A stretch of 64,000 bases of DNA from Gluconobacter albidus (GTDB taxonomy: Bacteria; Pseudomonadota; Alphaproteobacteria; Acetobacterales; Acetobacteraceae): positions 62,001 through 126,000 of the forward strand of contig NZ_BEWL01000010.1 of the NCBI RefSeq assembly GCF_002723915.1. The letters run 5' to 3'. The notes under the pieces are model-generated. The model had not been told where the DNA came from. It saw nothing but the letters and a program-made list of their open reading frames with translations, and made no database searches. The position numbers and the translations under genes are program-made. Below, piece by piece: positions 1 to 9,138 of the stretch (the stretch's first letter is position 1; each line of letters starts with the position of its first letter).

Positions 1-498
1 GACCCTGACGGCGCTCCGGTGTCTTCGTCCGAACTTCTGGCGAAAGGTCCGCTGGTCCTCAGTTTTTATCGCGGCGTGTGGTGCCCGTACTGCAACATGG
101 AGCTTCAGGCCCTTGACGCCGCCTTACCTGCATTCCGGAGGCTGGGCGCAAACCTGATCGCCATTTCACCCCAGACAGCCGTGAACAGCCGTAGATCGGT
201 CCGCCAGAATAATCTGGATTTCCCCATCCTGTCGGACGTGCACAACGACATTGCAGCCGCTTTTGGTCTGCGTTTTATAATGCCGGACTATCTTGTGCAA
301 CTCTACACAAGCCTGAAAAACGACCTGCCGTCATTCAATGGCGATGATAGCTGGACCCTTCCAATGCCTGGACGGTTCGTCATCGGTCAGGACGGCGTAA
401 TTCTCTATGCCGAGGTCAATCCGGATTATACCCGCCGGCCGGAACCGGAAGATATGCTTCCGGCTCTGCGGAAAGCGGCACAGTCGATCAGCGGATAA
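1..498 (+). CDS. Peroxiredoxin-like (AhpC/TSA) protein, 5' end cut by window edge
   Basis: The reading frame is open from base 1, so the true start lies left of the window; the GTG at 19 is internal. At least 165 codons are visible. The sequence FYRGVWCPYCN is the thioredoxin-fold active-site region with a CPYC motif, as in the AhpC/TSA peroxiredoxin-like family that reduces peroxides in the cytoplasm. A second half with a PGRFVIGQDG strand fits the same fold. It converges on the MFS gene at 544, with only 45 bases between the two stops. The family is confident; the substrate cannot be told. Confidence 0.8.
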   Translation, partial: DPDGAPVSSSELLAKGPLVLSFYRGVWCPYCNMELQALDAALPAFRRLGANLIAISPQTAVNSRRSVRQNNLDFPILSDVHNDIAAAFGLRFIMPDYLVQLYTSLKNDLPSFNGDDSWTLPMPGRFVIGQDGVILYAEVNPDYTRRPEPEDMLPALRKAAQSISG

Positions 499-543
499 TC
501 TCGACGCAGATGCCGGTCATGACGCTGCTCAATATGAACAGGG

Positions 544-1758
544 TCATGACGTGGTCTCACCATTGATGAGAGCCTTCGGCAGAATCATTCCTACTGCCGC
601 CACCCCACCGAGAAACACGCCCACAATTCCGAGAGCGAGCGGAAGGCTTGCAGCCTGAGCGACGAAGCCGAGCGCGGCCGGCCCGACCAGAATGCCAGAG
701 TATCCCAGCGTCGTTATGGCCGACACGGCGAGATGTTCAGGCATGAAAGTCTGTCGTCCGACGGCTGAGTACAGAACTGGCACCACATTGGCGCACCCTG
801 CGCCCACCAGCGCATAGCCCAGCAATGTGACCTGCCAGAGCGGGATAGCGGCCACCAGAAGCATCCCTGATGCGGCCAGCAGGCTTCCGCCCGTGATCAG
901 CATACGACCGGGAACACGCCGCACCAGCCAGTCTCCCAATAGTCGGCCGATCGTCATAGTAGTGGCAAACGCCACATATCCCAGGCCGGTATAGCGCATA
1001 TCGACATGCCGCACCGTGGCCAGGAATACGGCACTCCAGTCTATGGCGCTCCCTTCGGCCAGAAAAACGATAAAACACATGATCCCGATGATCAGAACGA
1101 TGCCGTGCGGCACCGCAAATGCAGGCCCCTTTCCTGAACTGTTTCGTCCGGTCAGCAGTCCGGACAACGCTAGCCCACTGCCCAGAAGCAATAAAAGAAC
1201 GACCGCAAGAGAGGCCTGAACAGGTGACAGGCCGAGACCGAGCAGACTGCTTACGCCCATGGCCCCGAGTAGGCCGCCCACGCTGAACAGACCATGAAAG
1301 CCGGACATCATCGTTTTCTGGCTGGCGCGCTCGACGATGATGGCCTGCACACTGACGACACAGTCAATTGACCCGACACCGGCCCCAAAGACTGTCAGCG
1401 CGATGGCCAGACCGGGCAGGAAGGCTGAAGACGCCAGAACCGGCAGACTGCAACAGACCGCCAGAGTGGCAATCGCAATGATCCACCGGCAACCGAAACG
1501 CCCGGCCAGACTGCCAGCAATCGGCATGGCAACAATCGATCCCATCCCCAGACACAGAAGGAGCAGGCCGAGATGAGCGTCAGTCAGTTCACACCGCGAC
1601 TTGACGTAGGGAATAATCGGGGCCCATGCCGCACCCGAAAACCCGGCACTGAAAAATGCCAACCGGGTCGCGTGCTGTGCCTTCAGCGAAGCAGGATTGG
1701 GGTTGTCCATCAGACGCAGATTCAAAACCCTCTTGCCAAGAGTTTGTGAAAAATACAT
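544..1758 (-). CDS. MFS transporter (YbjJ/fucose-permease-like)
   Basis: About 404 residues with some twelve hydrophobic segments, typical of a major facilitator. The GRFGCRW segment after the second or third helix is the loop 2-3 type motif. I chose the ATG at 1758 because a good Shine-Dalgarno (GCAGGA) sits 5 bases upstream. The ATG at 1710 is also possible, and the frame stays open to 1842. It is the last gene of a minus-strand run behind the M20 amidase (107-base gap), so it may import that enzyme's substrate or export its product. The substrate is unknown. Confidence 0.8.
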   Translation of the reverse strand: MYFSQTLGKRVLNLRLMDNPNPASLKAQHATRLAFFSAGFSGAAWAPIIPYVKSRCELTDAHLGLLLLCLGMGSIVAMPIAGSLAGRFGCRWIIAIATLAVCCSLPVLASSAFLPGLAIALTVFGAGVGSIDCVVSVQAIIVERASQKTMMSGFHGLFSVGGLLGAMGVSSLLGLGLSPVQASLAVVLLLLLGSGLALSGLLTGRNSSGKGPAFAVPHGIVLIIGIMCFIVFLAEGSAIDWSAVFLATVRHVDMRYTGLGYVAFATTMTIGRLLGDWLVRRVPGRMLITGGSLLAASGMLLVAAIPLWQVTLLGYALVGAGCANVVPVLYSAVGRQTFMPEHLAVSAITTLGYSGILVGPAALGFVAQAASLPLALGIVGVFLGGVAAVGMILPKALINGETTS

Positions 1759-1864
1759 CGTAGTCCTGCGACCATAAAGCCGCCTTGTAAAGCGCAAAAG
1801 CGGCTGCCCACGTTTTTGAAGCAGGAGCCGCCAGCAGAACAAGGATTTTCAATCCCTGTGAGTT

Positions 1865-3157
1865 TCAGGAAGCCCTCTGACGCAGAAGCCGTTCCAGCAG
1901 ACCGACGCCTACAAGGAAGTCCGGCATTTCCATGCTTTCATCAGGGTTATGGCTTCCGTTCTCATTGCGCACAAAGAGCATTTCCGTAGGAACGCCCTGC
2001 CCTGCGAATGTTGCCGCATCATGTCCGGCTCCGCTGGCCATGGAAACGACCACAATGCCCATTTCCGCAGCCAGATCTTTCGCCTGCTCCTGAATCGTCT
2101 CATCCATGAGTGCAGGCGTGCTCTGCGTGCGCGGCCCCAGTTCGACACGAACCGAGAACTCGGCTTCCACCCGACGCGCCTGTTCGATGACCCGTGCGTT
2201 CATGCGTTCCAGCAACGCCTCATCACGCGAACGGATATCGATGACCAGGTCGAGCTTTCCAGGAACGGCGGCAAAATTGGCCTGTGCAGGGTCCGTCTGA
2301 CACACACCGAATGTCAGCGTCATGTCTTCGCCTGCGGCTTCAACCGTTTTCCAGTCCGTGTGAAGGGCCATCATCATGCTGGCACCCGCCATGACAGCAT
2401 CCGAACGGAAACGGCGCGGCGTTGCGCCGGAATGGGCGTACTGACCGTGAATGACGGCTGAACGGTATCGTGTGCTGCCGCAGATGCCTGTTACGATTCC
2501 CACGGGAACGTCGGCCTCCAGCAGAACCGGTCCCTGCTCGATATGAAGCTCCACGAAACAGTCGATTTTCGTCGGGTCCAGAACAGGCGCCGTGCCACAT
2601 TCTTCCGGTTTTGCGCCGCAGGCCTGCATATGCTCGCGTAACGTCACACCGTCATCACTGCGCGGTGTTTCAAGAGCATCCGCATCCAGCAGACCGAAAG
2701 CCGTCCGACTTCCCAGATAAGAAACCGGAAACCACACGCTCTCTTCCGCGCGGGTTACGATCAGCGTTGTGTCCCGTTCCGGCTGAAAGCCTGCCGTGGA
2801 CCATGCACAAAGGATCAGGAGTCCGGCCGCCGCTCCGGCCGCACCGTCAAAGTTGCCACCGCATGGCACCGTATCCAGATGCGAACCGGTCATGACCACA
2901 GGCAGATTACGATTACGCCCCGGAAGCGTGATGAACAGGTTCGATGCCCAGTCTCTGCGGATTTCCAGTCCGTGTTCCCTGGCGATTTCATCAAACAGGG
3001 CATGTGCCCGGTTCTCACCTTCACCGTAGGACGGACGGGTCATTCCCCTCCCGTCAAAGCCGATATCATACAGGCGATCGAATATCAGCTTCGCCAGTTC
3101 GGGATCAGGAACCGGACCGACAGCGGCGGTATTGGAAGATATCAGGGAACGGGACAC
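1865..3157 (-). CDS. M20-family amidase, N-carbamoyl-amino-acid / allantoate amidohydrolase type
   Basis: A 430-residue zinc-dependent hydrolase of the hydantoinase/carbamoylase (AllC/HyuC-like) group, usual length 400-430. Visible metal ligands are H93 in GSHLDT, D104 in GGNFDGAAGA, E138/E139 in TRAEES, a His near 207 in ELHIEQGP and a C-terminal His in GAGHDAATF. Such enzymes cut N-carbamoyl amino acids, ureidoglycine or allantoate in the cytoplasm. The start is GTG at 3157 with a strong GAGGAG 5-6 bases upstream. It lies 33 bases behind the VOC gene and so is co-transcribed with it. No hydantoinase or purine genes are nearby, so the substrate is open. Confidence 0.85.
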   Translation of the reverse strand: MSRSLISSNTAAVGPVPDPELAKLIFDRLYDIGFDGRGMTRPSYGEGENRAHALFDEIAREHGLEIRRDWASNLFITLPGRNRNLPVVMTGSHLDTVPCGGNFDGAAGAAAGLLILCAWSTAGFQPERDTTLIVTRAEESVWFPVSYLGSRTAFGLLDADALETPRSDDGVTLREHMQACGAKPEECGTAPVLDPTKIDCFVELHIEQGPVLLEADVPVGIVTGICGSTRYRSAVIHGQYAHSGATPRRFRSDAVMAGASMMMALHTDWKTVEAAGEDMTLTFGVCQTDPAQANFAAVPGKLDLVIDIRSRDEALLERMNARVIEQARRVEAEFSVRVELGPRTQSTPALMDETIQEQAKDLAAEMGIVVVSMASGAGHDAATFAGQGVPTEMLFVRNENGSHNPDESMEMPDFLVGVGLLERLLRQRAS

Positions 3158-3190
3158 GAAAACTCCTCTCTGGACCGGGCTAATGGAGAC

Positions 3191-3616
3191 TTACTGCTTC
3201 ACAAAAAGCTGTTTCATGTCAGCGAATGCCTTGAACTCCAGCGCATTACCTGCCGGATCACAGAAGAACATCGTCGCCTGTTCCCCGGGCAGGCCTTCAA
3301 AGCGGATCTGTGGTTCCAGCCCGAAAGTAATTCCGTGGCGTTTGGCGCGTTGAGCAAGATCTTTCCAGTCGTCCATATCCAGAACGACACCGAAATGGGG
3401 AATGGGAACATTGTGTCCGTCCACTGCTCCGCCTTCGGCATCTCCTTTACGACATGCGCCGGGAATAAGATGTGTGACGATCTGGTGGCCATACAGATCA
3501 AAATCAATCCAGCTGTTCGTGCTGCGCCCTTCCGGGCATCCCAGAATTTCACCGTAAAAGGCACGGGCAGCATCAAGATCGTCGACCGGGAAGGCAATAT
3601 GAAACGGATTAGGCAT
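3191..3616 (-). CDS. VOC-superfamily (glyoxalase/dioxygenase-like) protein
   Basis: 141 residues with the beta-alpha-beta-beta-beta fold of the vicinal oxygen chelate family. [22 protein letters not shown] opens it in the classic way, and a second half-repeat carries [12 protein letters not shown] and [13 protein letters not shown] (the usual metal-ligand Glu). I chose ATG 3616 because the family motif begins a few residues later; the upstream extension to 3670 is a hydrophobic stretch with no homology feel. It is the first gene of VOC-amidase-MFS. The reaction (lyase, isomerase or dioxygenase) cannot be told. Confidence 0.8.
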   Translation of the reverse strand: MPNPFHIAFPVDDLDAARAFYGEILGCPEGRSTNSWIDFDLYGHQIVTHLIPGACRKGDAEGGAVDGHNVPIPHFGVVLDMDDWKDLAQRAKRHGITFGLEPQIRFEGLPGEQATMFFCDPAGNALEFKAFADMKQLFVKQ

Positions 3617-3704
3617 CTCTACACCGGAAATTAAGAAGAAATACAGAAATAACACGCAAAAACAGCGCACTACAGAACGATTATATGGCTTCTAATGAAA
3701 GAAA

Positions 3705-3753
3705 ATATTGTCTTTGCAGGGCGTTTCACTTTGGAACCCCCTGCAAACAATAT
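3705..3753 (-). terminator. Imperfect hairpin between the CapA-like and VOC genes
   Basis: The arms ATATTG-TC-TTTGCAGGG and CCCTGCAAA-CAATAT pair except for a two-base bulge. Read on the minus strand the stem is followed by a T-rich run (TTTTCTTTC). It lies in the 143-base gap downstream of the CapA-like gene, so it may terminate or attenuate before the VOC gene. Confidence 0.5.
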
Positions 3754-3759
3754 GCTGTA

Positions 3760-5076
3760 TCACTCCTGTTTCAGGATCAGCTTTCCTTTGTCCCGCGTAA
3801 AGCTGACACCATAAGGCGCACAGAGGGATTCAAAGCGTGACAGAATACTCTCGCCTTCTTCGCCTTCCGCCAGGAAAGGCAGGCCGCGCGTATGAGCGCT
3901 TTTGCCCAGTCCGAGCGAAACGGGATGGATTTCCATGGATGACAATGTCCCGTCTTCCGCGAATTTGCAGATCGGCAGCAGGGTTTCCCAGAAACGGCGG
4001 TCAGCAGGGAAGCCCTTCTTGTCGTTCAGGGTCCGGGTCTTGTAGACCTGATGGGGCGTTACATCGGTGCTGACTTTATAGAAGGTATAGGAATCCTCGG
4101 GCAGCATATCGACGAGTTCATTCTGGCCGATGAAATTTCCAAGGCTGTAGAAGATCGGTTTGCCTTTATAGAGCTCCATGCCTTTCAGCAGGTGCTGACC
4201 GTGGCAGACCACTATATCGGCGCCCTGATCGATAGCGTCACGGGCAAAAACTTCCAGAAACTCTCCCGGTTTTTCCCAACTGATTGTGCCATCCGCGTCA
4301 TATCCGACTTCATGGGTATGAACACTGACGATCACCACATCAGAAACGACCCGGGCTTCCCGGACCCAGCGCCCGATCTCTTCAAGATCCCGCGCATTCG
4401 GAGTGGTAAGGATACGGGTTGCGCTGCCTTCGACGAAACGTGTTCCATCCAGTGTCAGCGTCCCTTCCGGAGCGGGATAGCCGAAGCCGAGCTTGATCTG
4501 TTCCTGCTTGATTTTTTCCAGTCCAAGGCCTGCGGAAATCTGCTGCAGCACGGAAAGCTCTTCCGGTCTGACCTGATAGGTCGTGCTGAAATGCAGCGGA
4601 TTGAGGCCGGGGCGCCCCTGCATGCTGCGGGTCTGATCGGCGGCTTCCTGCCCACGCGCAAACGTTGAACAGCAGGACAGCATTGAAACCGTGCCTTTGG
4701 GATGGCTGAAATAGGCTGGCCGACGCGCTTCCTCAAGGGTCAAACCGACGCCGGAATACAGGATTTCACGCTTTTTCAGCTCCTCGATCGCGATACGCAG
4801 ACCGGAAATTCCATAATCAAGGCAGTGGTTGGTGGCTGCGGCAAACAGGTCGAAACCGGCATCGCAAAGTTCGTCCAAAATCCAGGGATGTGCGCTGAAA
4901 TGGGAGCCACCGTGGTCCAGGGCTGGATCGCCCTGAAAGTCGCTTGGCATGATTTCAAGGTTCGTGAAGGACGCATCACAGTCCCGGATCATGTCAAACA
5001 GCGGAGCACAGACCGGATCAACACCTGTATTCAGTCGACGCAGAACAATACTGTCACCCGTGAGGCAGACTTTCAT
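3760..5076 (-). CDS. CapA-like metallophosphatase, cytosolic type
   Basis: 438 residues of the PGA_cap (CapA/PgsA) calcineurin-like fold. Visible motifs are LTGDS at the N terminus, TNLE, AAATNHCLDYG, SVHTHEVGYD, VCHGQHLLKG and FYSLGNF, in the expected order and holding the metal ligands. CapA/PgsA proteins of poly-gamma-glutamate capsules have an N-terminal membrane anchor; this one starts directly in the domain, so it should be cytosolic and probably has a catabolic or hydrolytic role. ATG 5076 is preferred over TTG 5091. It sits 21 bases behind the MFS gene, inside a transporter/amidase operon, with no capsule genes around. Confidence 0.75.
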   Translation of the reverse strand: MKVCLTGDSIVLRRLNTGVDPVCAPLFDMIRDCDASFTNLEIMPSDFQGDPALDHGGSHFSAHPWILDELCDAGFDLFAAATNHCLDYGISGLRIAIEELKKREILYSGVGLTLEEARRPAYFSHPKGTVSMLSCCSTFARGQEAADQTRSMQGRPGLNPLHFSTTYQVRPEELSVLQQISAGLGLEKIKQEQIKLGFGYPAPEGTLTLDGTRFVEGSATRILTTPNARDLEEIGRWVREARVVSDVVIVSVHTHEVGYDADGTISWEKPGEFLEVFARDAIDQGADIVVCHGQHLLKGMELYKGKPIFYSLGNFIGQNELVDMLPEDSYTFYKVSTDVTPHQVYKTRTLNDKKGFPADRRFWETLLPICKFAEDGTLSSMEIHPVSLGLGKSAHTRGLPFLAEGEEGESILSRFESLCAPYGVSFTRDKGKLILKQE

Positions 5077-5097
5077 AGTCAAATCTTTCAATTACAG

Positions 5098-6423
5098 TTA
5101 CAGAATTTCAGAAAGAACAGGAGAAACGGAAGGTGCCGTGATCCTGCGCGTCACGGACCACAGGATGAGCGCGCCGAAGGCGACTGTTACGGCCATGCAC
5201 AGCATTCCTACTGACAGTGTTCCTGTCATGGAGGTCAGCTTTCCGACAACCATGGGGCTGATCACTCCGCCCCACAGACCGATGGCATTGATCAGAGCAA
5301 AGCCGCCAGTTGCGGCACTTCCCTGAAATACGTTGGCAGCCATGGCCCAGAACACCACGTAAGAGGCGTAGATCCCGGCCGTAGCGCCTGCGAGAACGAT
5401 CATCTTCAGAACGAAGATGTCCGGAATTACAGTTGTCAGCAGAAAGCAAAGACTGGCCAGAACTGCGGGTGCATAGCAGTGAAAGCTTCGTTCTTTCAGC
5501 CTGTCCGAACGCGCGCTCCAGTACGCCATCGAAGCGACAGACACCACATACGGGAAGGAAGAGTATAGTCCGACCGCCACGGAAGAATGGACACCGGACT
5601 CATGAATGATGGACGGCAGCCAGAAGTTGAGCATGTACATTCCGGCCATAAGCGCAAAGAAGCCGAGGCCCAGAAAATAGATGGCCGGATCCCGTACGAC
5701 TGCGGAGAACTTCACATGACGCACGTTCTGCCGCACGCTCCATGTCTCGATCATGTCACGTTCCTGCGCGGACAGCCAGCGCGCATCCTTTGGAGCCCTG
5801 GGCAATACAAATGCAACGATGATTCCCAGCAGGATGGAAGGAAGACCTTCGAGGAGAAACATCCACCGCCACCCTGCCAGACCGGCGACCTGATCGAAAT
5901 GGACCAGAATCAGCCCCGATATCGGACCAATGATGATCCCGGCCAGAGGTAACGAGAGCTGGTGCCAGAAAATGACTGCGGACATCCGGTTTTCGGGATA
6001 CCAGCGGGCAAGATAGTAAGTGCAGGTCGGAGCAAACCCGGCTTCAAAAACCCCCAGCAGAAAACGCAGGACATAAAAACTGTCACGGCTGTGAATGAAA
6101 CCTGTCGCCGCTGATGTCATGCCCCACAGCACCATGATTCTGGCGAATGTCTTGGGGGCGCCCACACGCGAGGACCAGAGACTGATGGGAATCTCGAACA
6201 ATACCAGACCGACGAAGAAAATTCCGGCAGCAAACCCGAACTGCGCCGCAGTCAGTCCCACATCCTGCGAGATGTGGCTGCGTGCGAAGCCCAGATTAGT
6301 ACGGTCGATACTGTCCATCAAATAGATCACGATAATCCATGACATGATCCGCCAGTTCAGGCGATGGTACAGTCTGGTCTGTAACTCGTTCGTCAATGCC
6401 GTCTCTCCTCCCACGCTGGGCAT
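5098..6423 (-). CDS. MFS transporter, anion:cation symporter (ACS) family
   Basis: 441 residues. The segment MDSIDRTNLGFARSHISQDVG after the first helix and the later EAGFAPTCTYYLARWYP are hallmarks of ACS-family importers (glucarate, tartrate, phthalate, allantoate-type organic anions). Start ATG 6423 has AAGG about 8 bases upstream. It follows the TonB receptor by 30 bases, so outer- and inner-membrane uptake of one compound are probably coupled. An anionic substrate is an inference from the family. Confidence 0.85.
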   Translation of the reverse strand: MPSVGGETALTNELQTRLYHRLNWRIMSWIIVIYLMDSIDRTNLGFARSHISQDVGLTAAQFGFAAGIFFVGLVLFEIPISLWSSRVGAPKTFARIMVLWGMTSAATGFIHSRDSFYVLRFLLGVFEAGFAPTCTYYLARWYPENRMSAVIFWHQLSLPLAGIIIGPISGLILVHFDQVAGLAGWRWMFLLEGLPSILLGIIVAFVLPRAPKDARWLSAQERDMIETWSVRQNVRHVKFSAVVRDPAIYFLGLGFFALMAGMYMLNFWLPSIIHESGVHSSVAVGLYSSFPYVVSVASMAYWSARSDRLKERSFHCYAPAVLASLCFLLTTVIPDIFVLKMIVLAGATAGIYASYVVFWAMAANVFQGSAATGGFALINAIGLWGGVISPMVVGKLTSMTGTLSVGMLCMAVTVAFGALILWSVTRRITAPSVSPVLSEIL

Positions 6424-6453
6424 GATTTAAACCTTAACCGGAATATTCCGGCT

Positions 6454-8778
6454 TTAGAAATCATAGGAAAAACGTCCTCCCACAAACCGGGGCTGCCCGG
6501 AGATGCCCATGTTGACCGTTGTTGCGAGAGTCCGGCTGACGATATAGTCGCGGTTGAGAATGTTCGTGGCATAGGCCGTAACAGCCCAGCGCCCCTTGGC
6601 CGGCTTGAAGGTTACACTGCCATTCATCAGGAAATATGCAGGCAGCAGGTAAGTTCCAGTTCCCCGCGGCACAGTATTCTGGGCTCCGCGATAGGAATAA
6701 TCTCCCTGAAGCGTAATGGTGTATTTCCGGAAAACGGGTTTTGTTTCGTAGGATACGCTGCCATTCAGCGTCAGCTTGGGAATACCCGTATCCGCACCAT
6801 CATAGTTGTCCGTAATGGATCTGTACTGTCCGGTTTTGGCGTAATAGGCCGTGACAGCCTGCACGTTCAAAACCTGAAAATCGTCATATGTCCCGCGCTG
6901 ATATCCGACGTTCTGCGTCAGTGTCAGCCCACGGAAAGGATGCGCGCTGATGGAGAGCTCCGTTCCGAAAATATGCGACCGTGGCACATTGACGTAAGAC
7001 CCCACCGTCCCCCATCCGGGCACCAGAATATATGAGAAATACTGCTGGTCGTGGTACGAATCCCAGAACGCAGCGCCGTTGATGCGGAGGCGGTGATTGA
7101 AGAATTCGCTCTTGAACCCGACTTCATACGCCATCAGCCATTCCGGCTTGAAGCCCGCAGCCTGCTGCTCGGTCAGGGTTGTATTGGCGGTGAAGCCACC
7201 AGGCTTCACACCGCGCCGAATATCGGCATAGAGCATCGCGTTCTGCATCACCTGATAATTAATGCCGACCTTGCCCGAAAACTGGTTTGTCAGGGCACCG
7301 TGGTCGGGGAAAACCTTTGTGTAGGTTTTTCCCAACGTCACAGGATTGTACCGATAAACGGCGTCATCGAGAAACTGGCGATCGTCGCTCTGATGCTCCA
7401 GACCGAAAATCAGGTGAAGTTTGGGTGTCAGGGCATATTTCAGGGTCGCGAACTGCGAAAAGTTCTGCTGCGGCTGAACATGCGCACTGTCCTGAAAATA
7501 ATATTTTCCGGGGCGATCCGTATAATCAAACCAGTTTTCGCCCGAGGCCCGTACACGGTTGTAATACATGCCGGCCACCCATTCGAGACGGTTGTGAAGC
7601 GCCAGTCCTGAGAGACGTATTTCCTGAGAGAACACATTCATGCTCCCCGTCAGATAACTGTCTCCCGAGCGATAGGCTTCGGCGTCACGATCAATATACT
7701 CATGGCGCTGCTGTTGCTGGAATGAAGAAATCGTTGCCAGATGGGCCCATCCGAGGTCCCGGTCGGCATTGAGATTGATGCTCCACTGCATGTCGTTATA
7801 AGACGGCTTGCTGTCTGGAGAGATCCCCAGAATCTTGGCGTATTGCGGGTTAAGGCTCCAGCCGGTCGCATAGATATCCTGATCGCGCGGAAGGATATTG
7901 TTGCTGTCGGACAGAATGAACCCTGCCTGCGCTTCCGAGGAATCCTGTGACCAGTTGGCGGTCAGTTTGATGTTCGTCTTGTCATCAGGTTGCCAAGCCA
8001 GTTTTCCACGAAGCGCACCTTCGTTCGCCCGTCCGATCGACTCACCATTCACCCGGTTATAGCGAAAGGCGCCCCCCTGTAGCATCTGACCGGCAAGCCG
8101 GAACTGAAGCCGGTCCGTGATCGGTGCGGACACATAGAAATTCGTCTTGCTTCGTGCGTAACTCGCGATGTCTTCCGATGCACCGTAGTGAAGGGTCTTG
8201 GTCGGATCGTTGGTCGTAATCCGCACTTCCCCACCCGTGTCGGCAAGTCCGTGCTCAAAACCCACAGGACCGGGCTCGACCCCTACGGAGGCCACATCAA
8301 ACATCTGACCGGAGCTCATCGCCGTGATGGTATACGGCACATCGTCGAAATAGGTCATGACCGAAGACATGTTGTTCTGGGTATAGTCCTGCATGCCGAT
8401 ACCGCGCAGGTAATAATCCGGAACGTTCGAGCCGCCTTCAGTCTGAATTGTCAGGTTAGGCACCAGATTCTGGATATCCTCGACAGTCGTGACGTGGTGC
8501 GTCACGAGGTCCTCGGCCGTCAGATTGGTGGTGTTGCCCGCCCTGTGCTGATCCGTACCAAAACCAAACGCCCGGCGCGTCGTCGTCACGCTGATGACTT
8601 CAGGATGATCCTGCCTGGCAACCGCATGGTGTGCGGGGGGGACGTGCGCATCCGTATGCCTGGAGGGAGCAACCCGACGGAATTTGTCGTTTTTTGAAGT
8701 GGCGGCAGATGCCCCCGTCATGGAAAGACACCCCGTACAGACGGACAGCATCAGGACGCTGCGGAATGCGTTTCTCAT
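6454..8778 (-). CDS. TonB-dependent outer-membrane receptor
   Basis: 774 residues. A signal peptide (MRNAFRSVLMLSVCTG onward, ending near ASA) is followed by a short linker with the TonB-box-like EVISVTTTRR, a plug domain (LVPNLTIQTEGGSN, YLRGIG, FDDVPYTITAMSS, GEVRITTNDPT) and a long beta-barrel ending in aromatic GGRFSYDF. Start ATG 8778 has GGCAGGG about 8 bases upstream; the frame is open to 8814. As first gene of the minus-strand run with an ACS transporter behind it, it likely takes up the locus substrate rather than iron. The ligand is unknown. Confidence 0.88.
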   Translation of the reverse strand: MRNAFRSVLMLSVCTGCLSMTGASAATSKNDKFRRVAPSRHTDAHVPPAHHAVARQDHPEVISVTTTRRAFGFGTDQHRAGNTTNLTAEDLVTHHVTTVEDIQNLVPNLTIQTEGGSNVPDYYLRGIGMQDYTQNNMSSVMTYFDDVPYTITAMSSGQMFDVASVGVEPGPVGFEHGLADTGGEVRITTNDPTKTLHYGASEDIASYARSKTNFYVSAPITDRLQFRLAGQMLQGGAFRYNRVNGESIGRANEGALRGKLAWQPDDKTNIKLTANWSQDSSEAQAGFILSDSNNILPRDQDIYATGWSLNPQYAKILGISPDSKPSYNDMQWSINLNADRDLGWAHLATISSFQQQQRHEYIDRDAEAYRSGDSYLTGSMNVFSQEIRLSGLALHNRLEWVAGMYYNRVRASGENWFDYTDRPGKYYFQDSAHVQPQQNFSQFATLKYALTPKLHLIFGLEHQSDDRQFLDDAVYRYNPVTLGKTYTKVFPDHGALTNQFSGKVGINYQVMQNAMLYADIRRGVKPGGFTANTTLTEQQAAGFKPEWLMAYEVGFKSEFFNHRLRINGAAFWDSYHDQQYFSYILVPGWGTVGSYVNVPRSHIFGTELSISAHPFRGLTLTQNVGYQRGTYDDFQVLNVQAVTAYYAKTGQYRSITDNYDGADTGIPKLTLNGSVSYETKPVFRKYTITLQGDYSYRGAQNTVPRGTGTYLLPAYFLMNGSVTFKPAKGRWAVTAYATNILNRDYIVSRTLATTVNMGISGQPRFVGGRFSYDF

Positions 8779-8814
8779 AACAGAACCCTGCCGTTCAGCC
8801 CGAACCATCATCAT

Positions 8815-9138
8815 TCTGAACTCCTGCTCATAAACCGATCATCCCGCAGACCGGCGCTCTTTATGTTTCATATTCAGAACATATTCAGCGTTCAGGGCAT
8901 AGAGGGTCCTGTTTGGTTCAAAAGATATTAAAACTATCTTATCGGAGGATATATCAACAAAATATCTTGGATATCCTCGGGGAATGAAGCAATTTTATCA
9001 CCCGAAAAGATGAGAAAAACATTTTATTGCAGATTATCCATGTGGGAAATATGCTGGTTTTCCCAGAGGATGATCGTTCTTCGCAATATTCCGAGTCCCC
9101 ACTCAAACAATCCATGTCCAAAGATCAGGAACATCACC
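8815..9138. promoter_or_regulatory. Divergent regulatory region with AAGATA/TATCTT dyads
   Basis: This 324-base non-coding stretch separates the TonB-receptor operon from the AbgB-like gene. It holds AAGATA-N7-TATCTT (8922-8940), and a longer inverted repeat CGGAGGATAT / ATATCCTCGG (8943-8952 and 8971-8980, one mismatch) around a further ATATCTTGGATAT. LysR-type regulators bind such interrupted dyads, and two LysR genes lie just downstream of the plus-strand gene. I infer it is their control region. Confidence 0.5.

Noticed and set aside
2879-3634. 251-codon plus-strand open frame opposite the amidase and VOC genes
   Set aside because: It is antisense to two well-supported genes and its translation lacks any family feel; GC-rich third positions create such shadows.
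4051-4668. 205-codon plus-strand frame opposite the CapA-like gene
   Set aside because: Shadow of the CapA-like gene, whose motifs are in the right order on the minus strand.
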